Positions 43,076 through 50,965 of a stretch of DNA of 64,000 nucleotides are shown here, in pieces; within the stretch, counting starts at the first letter, position 1, and each line of letters opens with the position of its first letter. The translations under genes were made by a program, and so were the position numbers. The DNA is from an uncultured Collinsella sp. (GTDB lineage Bacteria; Actinomycetota; Coriobacteriia; Coriobacteriales; Coriobacteriaceae): the NCBI GenBank assembly GCA_958415525.1, contig CATYZE010000007.1, forward strand, positions 1 to 64,000. The letters are read 5' to 3'. Under the pieces are notes generated by a model, which was given only the letters and a program-made list of their open reading frames with translations, made no database searches and was not told where the DNA came from.

Positions 43076-44542
43076 TTATTCCACGCGCTCTGACAGTCGA
43101 TACTTGCGGTTGCGGCTTGTCAACGGCGCCGTCGGCTCAAGCTCACCCTGCTCAATGAGCGCATTGACGCGTGCCCTAACCTGGGAAACCGTGAGTCCCG
43201 TGCGCTCCGCCAGTTCGCGCGTCCCCAATTCGCCGTAGCGCTTGAGTGCCGTCATAATCAAGTCCCCGCCATGATCGACCGGCTCGATCTTTGAACGGTA
43301 AAGTACGACCTTGAACCGATCGAACCCCGGGCAGAACAGGGGCTCGGCCAGACCATGCGCGCGCATGGCATCGATCATCATCGGGATGCCCGAGCCATTG
43401 CCCTCAGCCGGCGAACCTGCGCCATCCGGCAGCGGGACAATCGATATGAGTTTCACGAGCGTCGCGTTACGGCATCGGGAGCTGCCGTCAAACAAGCTCT
43501 CGCGAGTCTTCCCTCCATAAAGACCGCCGGGATTCGTCACCTCGATACGGTCGTCAAAAACGTCGACGGCGATCGATTGCCCACAGAACCGATCCCCGTA
43601 TTCCCTGTGGATAACCGCGTTGGCGACTGCCTCGCGCAGAACTTCCTCGGGAATCTCCAGCGAGTCGATACGCGAGATGCCTTGGACGGTCGAGGTGCGG
43701 CGCAGGTTTTTGGCGACAGCCGCGACAGTATCCGAAATCATCTCGCCCAGGGTGCCCTCGCAGACTGTGCGGTCCATAAACCTTAGTGGCCCCGCAGCTC
43801 CCTTTTGAGTTCCCACGTGGACAGCCACATCAATGAAGAGCTTGGGATAGAACTGCTGAGGGTAAACGCCCGCGGCAAGGAGGCCGGCCTTGGTAACATT
43901 GCCCTGGAAGTCGAGGAAATTCAGACGCTCCATCTTTGTCTTCTTGTCCGCCGCACCGCGCATCGCTCGAGGCGTCAACGAATAGGCACGCTCTATCGTG
44001 CGGTCGACCAGCGACTCGTCGAGATCGTCCACACTCGTGCCGGGCACCGCATCGCGATCGCTAGGACTCGTCCGTTCATATGACGACAGTGCCAAAACCT
44101 CGGTCGACGAAAGCGGGACATCTTTGTCATCGATGCGTTTGTAGCTGCCACCTTGAGCGCCCCGCTCTATGACATAGCAAGGCTTGCTCGACGGGTCGAG
44201 TTCCTCAATCGTGATAACGAGAACAACGGTACCCCGAAGCTCCACGCGCTCAATGGTGTATTTGGGCGGATTGGCCAGCTTTCCGCGACCGCCGGCATCG
44301 CCCATGCCCGCCACGAATTGGTTGAGCACCTTCTCGGTCTCAAAGTTTGCAACTGGAACAAAACCCGCGCGCTCGCTCACTCCAAGTACGATGATGCCGC
44401 CGGCGGTGTTTGCGAAAGCGCTGACCGTTTCCCATACGTCGCGGGAAAGCGTCGTGGCGCTCTCCTTGACCTCAACATTAAGATCGTCCGAGCCCATGCG
44501 CCTTAAAGACTCGAGCAGACCGGTCAGCTCGTTTTCGTTCAT
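43076..44542 (-). CDS. AlbA_2 (Schlafen-like) / ATP-binding / winged-helix protein
   Basis: 488 aa. The N-terminal domain has LNVEVKESATTLSRDVWETV followed by SAFANTAGGIIVLGVSE, the AlbA_2 nucleic-acid-binding signature. A GHKL-type ATPase-like domain follows (IPEEVLREAVANAVIHREYG, then NPGGLYGG). The C-terminal 70 residues form a winged helix (GELGTRELAERTGLTVSQVRARVNALI). This architecture is common in putative transcription regulators, with unknown signal. The ATG follows AAAGGACGCGCAG. The duplicated operator module in front of the gene suggests autoregulation. Confidence 0.8.
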   Translation of the reverse strand: MNENELTGLLESLRRMGSDDLNVEVKESATTLSRDVWETVSAFANTAGGIIVLGVSERAGFVPVANFETEKVLNQFVAGMGDAGGRGKLANPPKYTIERVELRGTVVLVITIEELDPSSKPCYVIERGAQGGSYKRIDDKDVPLSSTEVLALSSYERTSPSDRDAVPGTSVDDLDESLVDRTIERAYSLTPRAMRGAADKKTKMERLNFLDFQGNVTKAGLLAAGVYPQQFYPKLFIDVAVHVGTQKGAAGPLRFMDRTVCEGTLGEMISDTVAAVAKNLRRTSTVQGISRIDSLEIPEEVLREAVANAVIHREYGDRFCGQSIAVDVFDDRIEVTNPGGLYGGKTRESLFDGSSRCRNATLVKLISIVPLPDGAGSPAEGNGSGIPMMIDAMRAHGLAEPLFCPGFDRFKVVLYRSKIEPVDHGGDLIMTALKRYGELGTRELAERTGLTVSQVRARVNALIEQGELEPTAPLTSRNRKYRLSERVE

Positions 44543-44606
44543 CTGCGCGTCCTTTCGCTCGGTCCTACGGAGAATGCCGCGGATGGATTTCCCTCGTCTC
44601 TCAGTT

Positions 44607-44673
44607 ATCTCTCGTAATTATCTCTCATCTTTCTCTTATCTCTCATAGTAGAGATGAGTGAGAGATGAGAGAT
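44607..44673. promoter_or_regulatory. Operator module A of the AlbA_2 regulator gene
   Basis: ATCTCTCGT at 44607, ATCTCTCAT at 44620 and 44638, and the inverted ATGAGAGAT at 44665. Offsets from the first site are 0, 13, 31 and 58. It starts 64 bp upstream of the gene's ATG. Confidence 0.7.
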
Positions 44674-44771
44674 AAGATGTCGGCCACCTGTTTCATTTAA
44701 ACATGTTTTTGCTGGTAGAACAATCGATATTGAGACAATACCATGATTGCCCGTCTCTTTGCTGCTCAGCT

Positions 44772-44838
44772 ATCTCTCATATTTATCTCTCATCTTTCTG
44801 TTATCTCTCATATTAGAGACGAATGAGATATGAGAGAT
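44772..44838. promoter_or_regulatory. Operator module B of the AlbA_2 regulator gene
   Basis: ATCTCTCAT at 44772, 44785 and 44803 and the inverted ATGAGAGAT at 44830: the same offsets (0, 13, 31, 58) as module A, exactly 165 bp away. Confidence 0.7.
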
Positions 44839-44853
44839 GTGCGGGCGGCGGAT

Positions 44854-44974
44854 GAGCGTGGATTTTGGACGGTCGGGAAATGAGGGTGGATATTTGGACG
44901 GTTTTTGGGCGTTTTGAGGCTGATTCCGTCCGAAAATCCACTCTCATTCGATAGGCGTCCAAGTTTCCACGCTC
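44854..44974. repeat. Nested palindrome with GAGCGTGGAT core
   Basis: The outer arms GAGCGTGGATTTTGGACG (44854) and its inverse (44956-44974) enclose inner 23-bp arms (44879-44901 and 44926-44948, three mismatches, two of G-U type). The unit GAGYGTGGATNTTTGGACGG therefore occurs four times, two per strand. Confidence 0.75.
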
Positions 44975-45111
44975 GTGCGGTGAACGCGCGGGGCCTTTGT
45001 CCAATCCACTGGCATCGCCTTCAGTTCGTCGCAGAGCCGCGGCCCCATATGGGTATACTCTCGAGGATTCGACTCGATTCGCCCCCGCTGGGGCGTCAAA
45101 GGAGACTGCAT

Positions 45112-48100
45112 ATGCCCACCACCTCAACCGACCCGCGCGCCGCAGCCGCCGCGCTGCTGGTACCCGGCACCACCTGCCACGGCTTTGCCGTCGAGCGCTG
45201 CGAGACCGTGCCCGAGCTCGACTCGGACGCCTACGTGCTGCGCCACACCGCCTCGGGCGCTCGCCTGCTGTACCTGGCATGCGACGACGAAAACAAGGCC
45301 TTTGCCATTGGCTTTAAGACGCCGCCGGCCGATTCCACCGGCGTATTCCATATTCTTGAGCACTCGGTGCTGTGCGGATCGGCCAAATTCCCCGTCAAGG
45401 AGCCGTTTGTCGACCTGATCAAGAGCTCCATGCAGACGTTCCTCAACGCCATGACCTACCCCGACAAGACCATCTACCCCGTTGCCACCACCAACGAGCA
45501 GGATCTGTACAACCTGATGGACGTGTACCTGGACGCGGTGTTCAACCCGGCCATCTATACCAAACCCACCATTTTTGAGCAGGAGGGCTGGCACTACGAG
45601 CTGGACCTGCCGGAGGGCGCCGAGGGCGAGGGCGACAGCAGCTCCGCGAGCCTGCGCGAGGGCACGCTGCGCTATAACGGCGTGGTGTTCAACGAGATGA
45701 AGGGCGCGCTGTCCGACCCTATGAGCGTGCTGGACGACGCCGTCAACGCCGCGCTCTATCCCGACACCGCCTATGCGCACGAAAGCGGCGGCGACCCGCG
45801 CGCGATTCCCGCGCTCACCTACGAGCAGTTCCTGGACACGCACGCGCGCCACTACAACCCCTCCAACTCCTACATCACGCTCTACGGCGACCTGGACGTG
45901 GACCGCGCACTGGCCTTTTTGGACGAGCGTTATCTGTCGCAGCCGAGTGCCGCAAGCCGCCGCATGGACGCAGCCGTTGCCGCCGGCGAGGACCCGTCCA
46001 CGCTGGCGCCCAATCCGCTGGGCGTGCAGACGCCCGTGACCTGCGAGTACAAGCGCGTCGAGATGGCCACTACACCCGAGAACGCCCTGGTGGGCCTGGG
46101 CCTTGTGTTGGGCAGCGCGCTCGACCGCAAACGCACGATCGCGGCGGATATCCTGTTCGAGGCGCTGCTGGGCTCCAACGAGGCGCCGGTCAAGAAGACC
46201 ATTCTGGCCGCCGGCCTGGGCGGCAACGTGGTGAGCTACACCGCGGCCGAGAGCCTGCAGCCCTACGAGCTCATCATGTTGCAAAACGCGCAGCCCGGCG
46301 TGGCGCGCGAGCTGCGCCGCGTGTTCCAGGACGCCTGCCGCGACCTGTGCGAGCACGGCGTTCCGCGCGAGCGCCTGGAAGCCATCATCAGCAGCAACGA
46401 ATACGATCTGCGCCAGCGCGACTACGGCATCGCCGACGGCGTGGCCATTGCGTGCGACGCGCTGAGCACCTGGCTCTACGATGACGACGCCGCGACGCTG
46501 GCACTCAAGTACGGCCCGGTGTACGAGGAGCTGCGTAGCGAGCTGGACGGCACCTACTTTGAGGACCTGCTGCGCGAGCTGGTGCTGGAGAACGACCACA
46601 TGGCGCTCGTCGAGCTGGTGCCGGTGGACGCCGCCGAGGGTTCGGAGGGTGCCGAGGCCATCGAGCTGGCAGCCAAGCGCGACGCCATGACCGATTCCGA
46701 GCTGGCCGACGTGGTCGAGCGCACGGCCGCGCTGCGTGCCGCGCAGGAAGCCGAGGACACGCCCGAGGACAAGGCCACGCTGCCGCGCCTGCGCGTGTCC
46801 GACATTGGCGAGGCGCGCCCCGAACCACCGCTGGTCGTGGACACGACCGCGCCCATCGTCTGTCTGCGCCACGACATCCCTACCAACCGCCTGGCCTACG
46901 CCATGCAGTATTTCGACCTGAGCTGCGTCGCGTTTGAAGACCTGCCCTATGTGACGCTGCTCTGCCGCCTGCTCAAACAGCTGCCCACGCGCGAGCACTC
47001 GGCCGAAGAGCTCGACAACTTGCTCGCCGGCAAGCTCGGCTTTTTGAGCTTTACGACCGAAGTCATGACGCAGCCCGAAGTGGACGGCGTACGCCCCTAC
47101 CTGCTGGTGAGCGCCAGCGCCCTGTCCGAGAAGATCGATGCGCTGGCGAGTCTGCCGCGCGAGGTGTGGTCGAGCACGCTTTTGGCAGATGCCGACGCCG
47201 ACCGCGTGCGCGACGTGCTCACGCAGATTCGCATTGGGCTTGAGCAGGGCTTTATCAACAACGGCCACTCGGCGGCGCTCGGTCGCGCGATGAGCTACAG
47301 CTCGCCTTCGGCCGTGGTGCGCGAGCAGCTTTCGGGCGTGGACTTCTACCTGTTCCTGCGCGACCTGCTCGACCACTTTGACGAACGCCTGGACGACCTG
47401 CGCGCCAAGCTTACCGAGCTGGCAGACCGCATCTTTGTGGCCGATGGCTGCATGGCGAGCTTTACCGGCAGCGACGAGGACTTTAACGCGTACTGGGCCG
47501 CCGCGGGCGACATGGGGCTGGACGCTGGCGACGGCGCCGATGCCGGCCGCGACGCGCTCGTGGTGCCGACGCCGTGCGACCGCCACGAGGCTTTTGTCAT
47601 CCCCAGCGACATCTGCTTTGCGGCAAGCGCGTGCGACCCGCGTCGCCTGGGCATTGACGTGACAGGCACTTGGGCCGTGGCTGCCAACGCGCTCTCCTAC
47701 GACTACCTGTGGAACGAGATCCGCGTGAAGGGCGGGGCGTACGGCTGCGGATTCCGCGCGGCAGGTGAGCGTCAGGCGGCGTTCTACACCTACCGCGACC
47801 CGGCGATCGATCCTTCGATTGAGCGCGTGGAGCGCGCGGGTGCATGGCTTGGCAGCTTTGAGCCCGACGAAGCCGCCTTTGAGGGCTTTATCGTGAGCTG
47901 CGTGAGCGGCATGGACGCGCCGGTGAAGCCGTACGCGCTCACCAAGCGCCGCAACACGACCTACCTGGCCGGGCTCGATCCGCATGCGCGCGAGGAGCGT
48001 CGCGCCCAGATGCTCGCCGCCACGCCCGGTGAGCTGCGCTCGCTCGGCACCGACGTGACGCGCATCGCAGCCGAGTCGCCCACCTGCGTCTTTGGCGGCC

Positions 48101-48156
48101 GAGACGTCATCGCCAAGAGCAACGCCGGCTTTAACGTCATCGACCTGCTGGCTTAA
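45112..48156 (+). CDS. M16C insulinase-family metallopeptidase (PreP/Cym1-like)
   Basis: 1014 aa, the usual size. The inverted zinc motif HILEH (His80, Glu83, His84) lies in STGVFHILEHSVLCGSAKFP, followed by LIKSSMQTFLNAMTYPDKT, a PreP/falcilysin signature. A middle linker with charged helices leads into the second M16 domain. No signal peptide is seen, so the enzyme probably degrades peptides inside the cell. AAAGGAG precedes the ATG at 45112. The gene is strikingly GC-rich at third codon positions. Confidence 0.93.
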   Translation: MPTTSTDPRAAAAALLVPGTTCHGFAVERCETVPELDSDAYVLRHTASGARLLYLACDDENKAFAIGFKTPPADSTGVFHILEHSVLCGSAKFPVKEPFVDLIKSSMQTFLNAMTYPDKTIYPVATTNEQDLYNLMDVYLDAVFNPAIYTKPTIFEQEGWHYELDLPEGAEGEGDSSSASLREGTLRYNGVVFNEMKGALSDPMSVLDDAVNAALYPDTAYAHESGGDPRAIPALTYEQFLDTHARHYNPSNSYITLYGDLDVDRALAFLDERYLSQPSAASRRMDAAVAAGEDPSTLAPNPLGVQTPVTCEYKRVEMATTPENALVGLGLVLGSALDRKRTIAADILFEALLGSNEAPVKKTILAAGLGGNVVSYTAAESLQPYELIMLQNAQPGVARELRRVFQDACRDLCEHGVPRERLEAIISSNEYDLRQRDYGIADGVAIACDALSTWLYDDDAATLALKYGPVYEELRSELDGTYFEDLLRELVLENDHMALVELVPVDAAEGSEGAEAIELAAKRDAMTDSELADVVERTAALRAAQEAEDTPEDKATLPRLRVSDIGEARPEPPLVVDTTAPIVCLRHDIPTNRLAYAMQYFDLSCVAFEDLPYVTLLCRLLKQLPTREHSAEELDNLLAGKLGFLSFTTEVMTQPEVDGVRPYLLVSASALSEKIDALASLPREVWSSTLLADADADRVRDVLTQIRIGLEQGFINNGHSAALGRAMSYSSPSAVVREQLSGVDFYLFLRDLLDHFDERLDDLRAKLTELADRIFVADGCMASFTGSDEDFNAYWAAAGDMGLDAGDGADAGRDALVVPTPCDRHEAFVIPSDICFAASACDPRRLGIDVTGTWAVAANALSYDYLWNEIRVKGGAYGCGFRAAGERQAAFYTYRDPAIDPSIERVERAGAWLGSFEPDEAAFEGFIVSCVSGMDAPVKPYALTKRRNTTYLAGLDPHAREERRAQMLAATPGELRSLGTDVTRIAAESPTCVFGGRDVIAKSNAGFNVIDLLA

Positions 48157-48161
48157 TGCAC

Positions 48162-48204
48162 AAAGGTAGATTTTTGGGACATACCTAAAAATCTACCTTT
48201 TTTC
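48162..48204 (+). terminator. Terminator of the M16C gene
   Basis: AAAGGTAGATTTTT pairs with AAAAATCTACCTTT, eleven-base loop, then TTTT. The stem is symmetric in A and T, so it may also work in the other direction. Confidence 0.85.
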
Positions 48205-48234
48205 TGCGGTTTGAGCGGGGCGGCGCAGCCCACC

Positions 48235-48311
48235 GCGGCGGTTTGTCTCAATCTGTAACATCTAGGTCCAATTTTGCCGAGTTACTGTTACAGATTGAGA
48301 CAAACCGCCGC
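48235..48311. repeat. Perfect 26-bp inverted repeat
   Basis: Arms 48235-48260 and 48286-48311 are exact reverse complements (GCGGCGGTTTGTCTC...), separated by a 25-bp loop. Confidence 0.85.
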
Positions 48312-48335
48312 AGACGCCCACTCCACAGCACAGAC

Positions 48336-48370
48336 CACCACAAAGGTGCCTGTCCCCTTTCTCAGTGGTG
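48336..48370. repeat. REP-like hairpin with CTGTCCC core
   Basis: CACCAC/GTGGTG and AAAGG/CCTTT stems around GTGCCTGTCCC. Confidence 0.65.
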
Positions 48371-48373
48371 ATT

Positions 48374-48409
48374 CGAACACTTGTTCTATACGTACACATG
48401 TTCTATAGT
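48374..48409 (+). promoter_or_regulatory. Distal hicAB promoter with LexA-like box
   Basis: TTGTTC (48381-48386) and TATAGT (48404-48409) with a 17-bp spacer. CGAACACTTGTTCT (48374-48387) matches the GAAC-N4-GTTC SOS-box pattern of Gram-positive and actinobacterial LexA and covers the -35. A weaker half-matching box (GTACACATGTTC, 48392-48403) lies next to the -10. Confidence 0.5.
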
Positions 48410-48417
48410 ATGGGTGA

Positions 48418-48455
48418 TTGCATCGGACTTAAATTGCAACTATAATATAGTTGCA
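48418..48455 (+). promoter_or_regulatory. Proximal hicAB promoter with palindromic operator
   Basis: TTGCAT (48418-48423) and TATAAT (48441-48446) with a 17-bp spacer. The -10 lies inside a perfect 21-bp palindrome, 48435-48455, with arms TGCAACTATA. This is the expected position of a HicB operator. Confidence 0.65.
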
Positions 48456-48469
48456 GGATGTGAGGCAGG

Positions 48470-48733
48470 ATGACTCGGATCGACAAACTCATCGCCCAGC
48501 TGCTTAGCTGTCCTTCAACGTATAGATTTGCTGACTTTCTTAAAGTTATGGCTTCATATGGCTTTGAAATGGACAACAAAGGCAGGACATCCGGATCGCG
48601 CATTCGCTTCTACAGGCCATCGGACGGCAGAATGTTCGTGATGCACGCACCCCATCCATCTGACGAATTGACGGCGGGAACCATCCGAAACATCGTTCGA
48701 TTTCTACAAGATGTCGGAGGCAGCCATGAGTAA
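48470..48733 (+). CDS. hicA: HicA family toxin
   Basis: 87 aa. A small double-stranded-RNA-binding-like mRNA interferase. The pattern fits HicA: YRFADFLKVMASYGFEM, then GRTSGSRIRFYRPSDGRMFVMHAPHP, and the helix AGTIRNIVRFLQDVGG. The classical GSH motif reads GSR here, the form seen in a HicA subgroup where His residues in the HAPH segment follow. The ATG has AGGCAGG upstream, and the stop overlaps hicB by 8 bp. Confidence 0.75.
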   Translation: MTRIDKLIAQLLSCPSTYRFADFLKVMASYGFEMDNKGRTSGSRIRFYRPSDGRMFVMHAPHPSDELTAGTIRNIVRFLQDVGGSHE

Positions 48734-49055
48734 CGTTTTGGCTTACAAGGGTTATTTCGCCCCGGTCGAGTTCGATGCCGAACAGCACGTGCTGACAGGT
48801 ATGGTCGCCGGCATTAGGGACGCAATTGTATTTGAAGGCTCCACGGTTGAAGAAGTGGAGCGATGCTTCCACGACGCCGTCGACGATTACCTTGAGTTTT
48901 GTGCCGAAAAGGGCAAGGAACCAGAGCGGGCTTTTAAGGGCTCATTCAATGTGAGAACAGGCTCCGAGCTTCACAAGCAGGCAGCACTGGCGGCGGCAAA
49001 GAAGGGTGAATCGCTTAACAAATTTGTGGCCGAAGCAATCGCCGCGGCGTTGTAA
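48726..49055 (+). CDS. hicB: HicB family antitoxin
   Basis: 109 aa from the ATG at 48726, behind GGAGG. The N-terminal half is the HicB partial RNase H-like fold (YKGYFAPVEFDAEQHVLTG...FEGSTVEEVERCFHDAVDDYLEFC). The C terminus is a ribbon-helix-helix (GSFNVRTGSELHKQAALAA...SLNKFVAEAI). It neutralises HicA and probably binds the palindrome at 48435-48455. Confidence 0.88.
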   Translation: MSNVLAYKGYFAPVEFDAEQHVLTGMVAGIRDAIVFEGSTVEEVERCFHDAVDDYLEFCAEKGKEPERAFKGSFNVRTGSELHKQAALAAAKKGESLNKFVAEAIAAAL

Positions 49056-49073
49056 TAGAAACGAGTCGCCATC

Positions 49074-49116
49074 AAAACCACCACGAGGGTGCCTGTGTTC
49101 CCTTCGTGGTGGTTTT
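49074..49116 (+). terminator. hicAB terminator (REP-like)
   Basis: AAAACCACCACGA pairs with TCGTGGTGGTTTT around GGGTGCCTGTGTTCCCT, ending in TTTT. The loop resembles the CTGTCCC hairpins. Confidence 0.8.
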
Positions 49117-49120
49117 CGCT

Positions 49121-49159
49121 GTTTGCCCAGATAAAACCTGCCAAAATAAACCTGTCCCT
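49121..49159. repeat. 39-bp repeat, copy 1 (REP-like)
   Basis: Identical to 59115-59153. It contains CCTGCCAAAATAAACCTGTC and pairs with the following TTTTGGTAGG to form a hairpin. Confidence 0.9.
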
Positions 49160-49188
49160 TTTTGGTAGGTTTGGGAGAGGAAGCCGGG

Positions 49189-49785
49189 ATGGACAAGGCT
49201 GAGTTGCGGCGGGCGGTGATTGCTCGGCGTGATGCTCTTGATTTGGACTTGCGGGCGGCGAAGTCTGCTGATATCTGTGCGCGACTGGTTGAGCTGCTGG
49301 GCCGCTTGGATGCCGCGGCGCCGCACACCGTTGCCGTCTATGCCGCGATGGGTTCCGAAGTCGACTCAGCCGCGTTTGCCGCAGCTGCCGCCAAACGTGG
49401 CTGGCGCGTGGCCTATCCGTGCATGCTCTCGGCAACAGACACCGCAGCTTGTGGCCAGCGCATGTGCATGCGGGCAGTTGCCGTCAGCGATGCGTCCGCG
49501 GCGCCGTTTATCGCCCACCCCACGCGGACCTTCGCGGCCACGGACATCGACAGCGGCCGCTTCCCTATCGTGCCTGCCGAGGCTCTCGACATGATTATCA
49601 TGCCACTCGTAGCCTTCGACCGCGCCGGCGCGCGCCTGGGCTACGGCGGCGGCTGCTATGACCGCTACCTGCCCATGCTCTCACCCGCATGCCACGTTAT
49701 CGGCATCGCCTTTGACGAACAGCGCATCGACCACGTCCCCACCGACGCCCACGATCTGCCGCTGCCCAACATCATCAGCGCCTAA
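49189..49785 (+). CDS. 5-formyltetrahydrofolate cyclo-ligase
   Basis: 198 aa. Converts 5-formyl-THF to 5,10-methenyl-THF with ATP. It starts with a KAELRRAVIARRDAL helix and has the diagnostic LVAFDRAGARLGYGGGCYDRYL motif near the C terminus. The ATG at 49189 is favoured by GGGAGAGG upstream; an ATG at 49162 would start inside the repeat region. Confidence 0.93.
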   Translation: MDKAELRRAVIARRDALDLDLRAAKSADICARLVELLGRLDAAAPHTVAVYAAMGSEVDSAAFAAAAAKRGWRVAYPCMLSATDTAACGQRMCMRAVAVSDASAAPFIAHPTRTFAATDIDSGRFPIVPAEALDMIIMPLVAFDRAGARLGYGGGCYDRYLPMLSPACHVIGIAFDEQRIDHVPTDAHDLPLPNIISA

Positions 49786-49827
49786 CCGCTGCCACATCAG
49801 CCACGGCTACAGCGGCACCATCGCAGC

Positions 49828-50754
49828 CTAGTGCTCCTCGCCGGCGCGGGCCAGGTCGTAGGGCGTGGTCTGGTAGACGTAGTAGTTGAGCCAGTTGGTG
49901 TAGAGCAGCTGAGCCTGGCTGCGCCAGACGTTACGCGGCTCGGCGGTGGGGTCGTCACCCGGGAAGTAATGCGCCGGCACCTGAGGGTTGAGGCCGCGCT
50001 TCACGTCGCGCTCGTACTCCAGGCGCAACGTGTCGGTATCGTACTCGGGATGGCCAAAGACAAAGAAACGGCGGCTGTCGGTCGACTTGACGATGTATAG
50101 GCCTACCTCGTCGGATACGGCCACGACCTCAAGCTGCGGCTCGGCCTCCACGTCCTCGCGGCGCACGTCGGTGTTGCGCGAATGCACGGCATAGAAGCGG
50201 TCGTCGAAGCCGCGGACCAGCGGGCTTTGCGGCTTCACCAGATAATGCTCGAACACGCCGCTCGCCTTTGCTGGCAGGTCGTACTTCTGGATACCGTAAT
50301 GATGGTACAGACCGGCCTGCGCGCCCCAACAAATGTGCAGCGTAGAGTGCACGTGCGTGGTGGACCAATCCATGATCTGGCAGAGCTCGGGCCAGTAGTC
50401 GACCTCCTCGAACGGCATCTGTTCCACCGGCGCGCCCGTGATAATCAGGCCGTCGTAGTGGATGTCGCGGATGTCGTCGAACGTGCGGTAGAACGTCTCC
50501 AGGTGGCCGGCGCTTACGTGCGTGGCCTCGTGCGTCTTGGTGCGCAGCAGGTCCACCTCCACCTGTAGCGGCGTGTTGGAGAGCTTGCGCATGATCTGCG
50601 TCTCGGTGGCGATCTTGGTGGGCATGAGGTTGAGGATGAGCACGCGCAGCGGACGGATGTCCTGATGCAGTGCGCGGTACTCGGTCATGACAAAGATGTT
50701 CTCGCTCTCGAGCTGCGCGGCGGCAGGGAGGGCGTCGGGAATGCGAATGGGCAT
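49828..50754 (-). CDS. metA: Homoserine O-acyltransferase (MetA), predicted acetyl-type
   Basis: 308 aa. First committed step of methionine synthesis. The catalytic Cys142 (HICWGAQAG) and His235/Glu237 (FGHPEYD) are present at standard positions. Residue 111, which sets acyl-CoA choice, is Glu in TGAPVEQMPFEE; published work on the Bacillus cereus enzyme links Glu111 with acetyl-CoA and Gly111 with succinyl-CoA. So this protein should make O-acetylhomoserine despite its metA family name. The gene is divergent from the downstream dehydrogenase. Confidence 0.93.
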   Translation of the reverse strand: MPIRIPDALPAAAQLESENIFVMTEYRALHQDIRPLRVLILNLMPTKIATETQIMRKLSNTPLQVEVDLLRTKTHEATHVSAGHLETFYRTFDDIRDIHYDGLIITGAPVEQMPFEEVDYWPELCQIMDWSTTHVHSTLHICWGAQAGLYHHYGIQKYDLPAKASGVFEHYLVKPQSPLVRGFDDRFYAVHSRNTDVRREDVEAEPQLEVVAVSDEVGLYIVKSTDSRRFFVFGHPEYDTDTLRLEYERDVKRGLNPQVPAHYFPGDDPTAEPRNVWRSQAQLLYTNWLNYYVYQTTPYDLARAGEEH

Positions 50755-50965
50755 GGATGCTCCTTACGAGTCAGTTGCAGTTATGGTACAACGAGCGGCC
50801 CCATCCGCGCGAGCACATCGCCCAGCGATGCCGTCAGCGGCCCAAAACGCCTCAAAAGTAGAAATTAAGGCATGCCCCAAAATTCTACGGCGCTTTAGCC
50901 TAGCAAAGTGGCAGCAGGACGCTACAATGGTTCGACGCGAAAAACTCGGCCGGAAGGATACATAT

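Larger units (their letters stand above)
44543..45111. other. Divergent intergenic region with operator array and nested palindrome
   Basis: 569 bp between the AlbA_2 regulator and the M16C gene. It holds two copies of an operator module (44607-44673 and 44772-44838), an AT-rich stretch between them, and a nested palindrome (44854-44974). The last 130 bp lead into the M16C gene. Confidence 0.7.
48157..48469. other. Intergenic region before hicAB with three hairpins and two promoters
   Basis: 313 bp: the M16C terminator (48162-48204), a 26-bp perfect inverted repeat (48235-48311), a REP-like hairpin (48336-48370), and from 48374 on the hicAB control region. Confidence 0.75.

Noticed and set aside
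45124..47985. 953-codon frame antisense to the M16C gene
   Set aside because: Shadow frame rich in Arg, His, Val and Gln; the sense strand has a complete peptidase.
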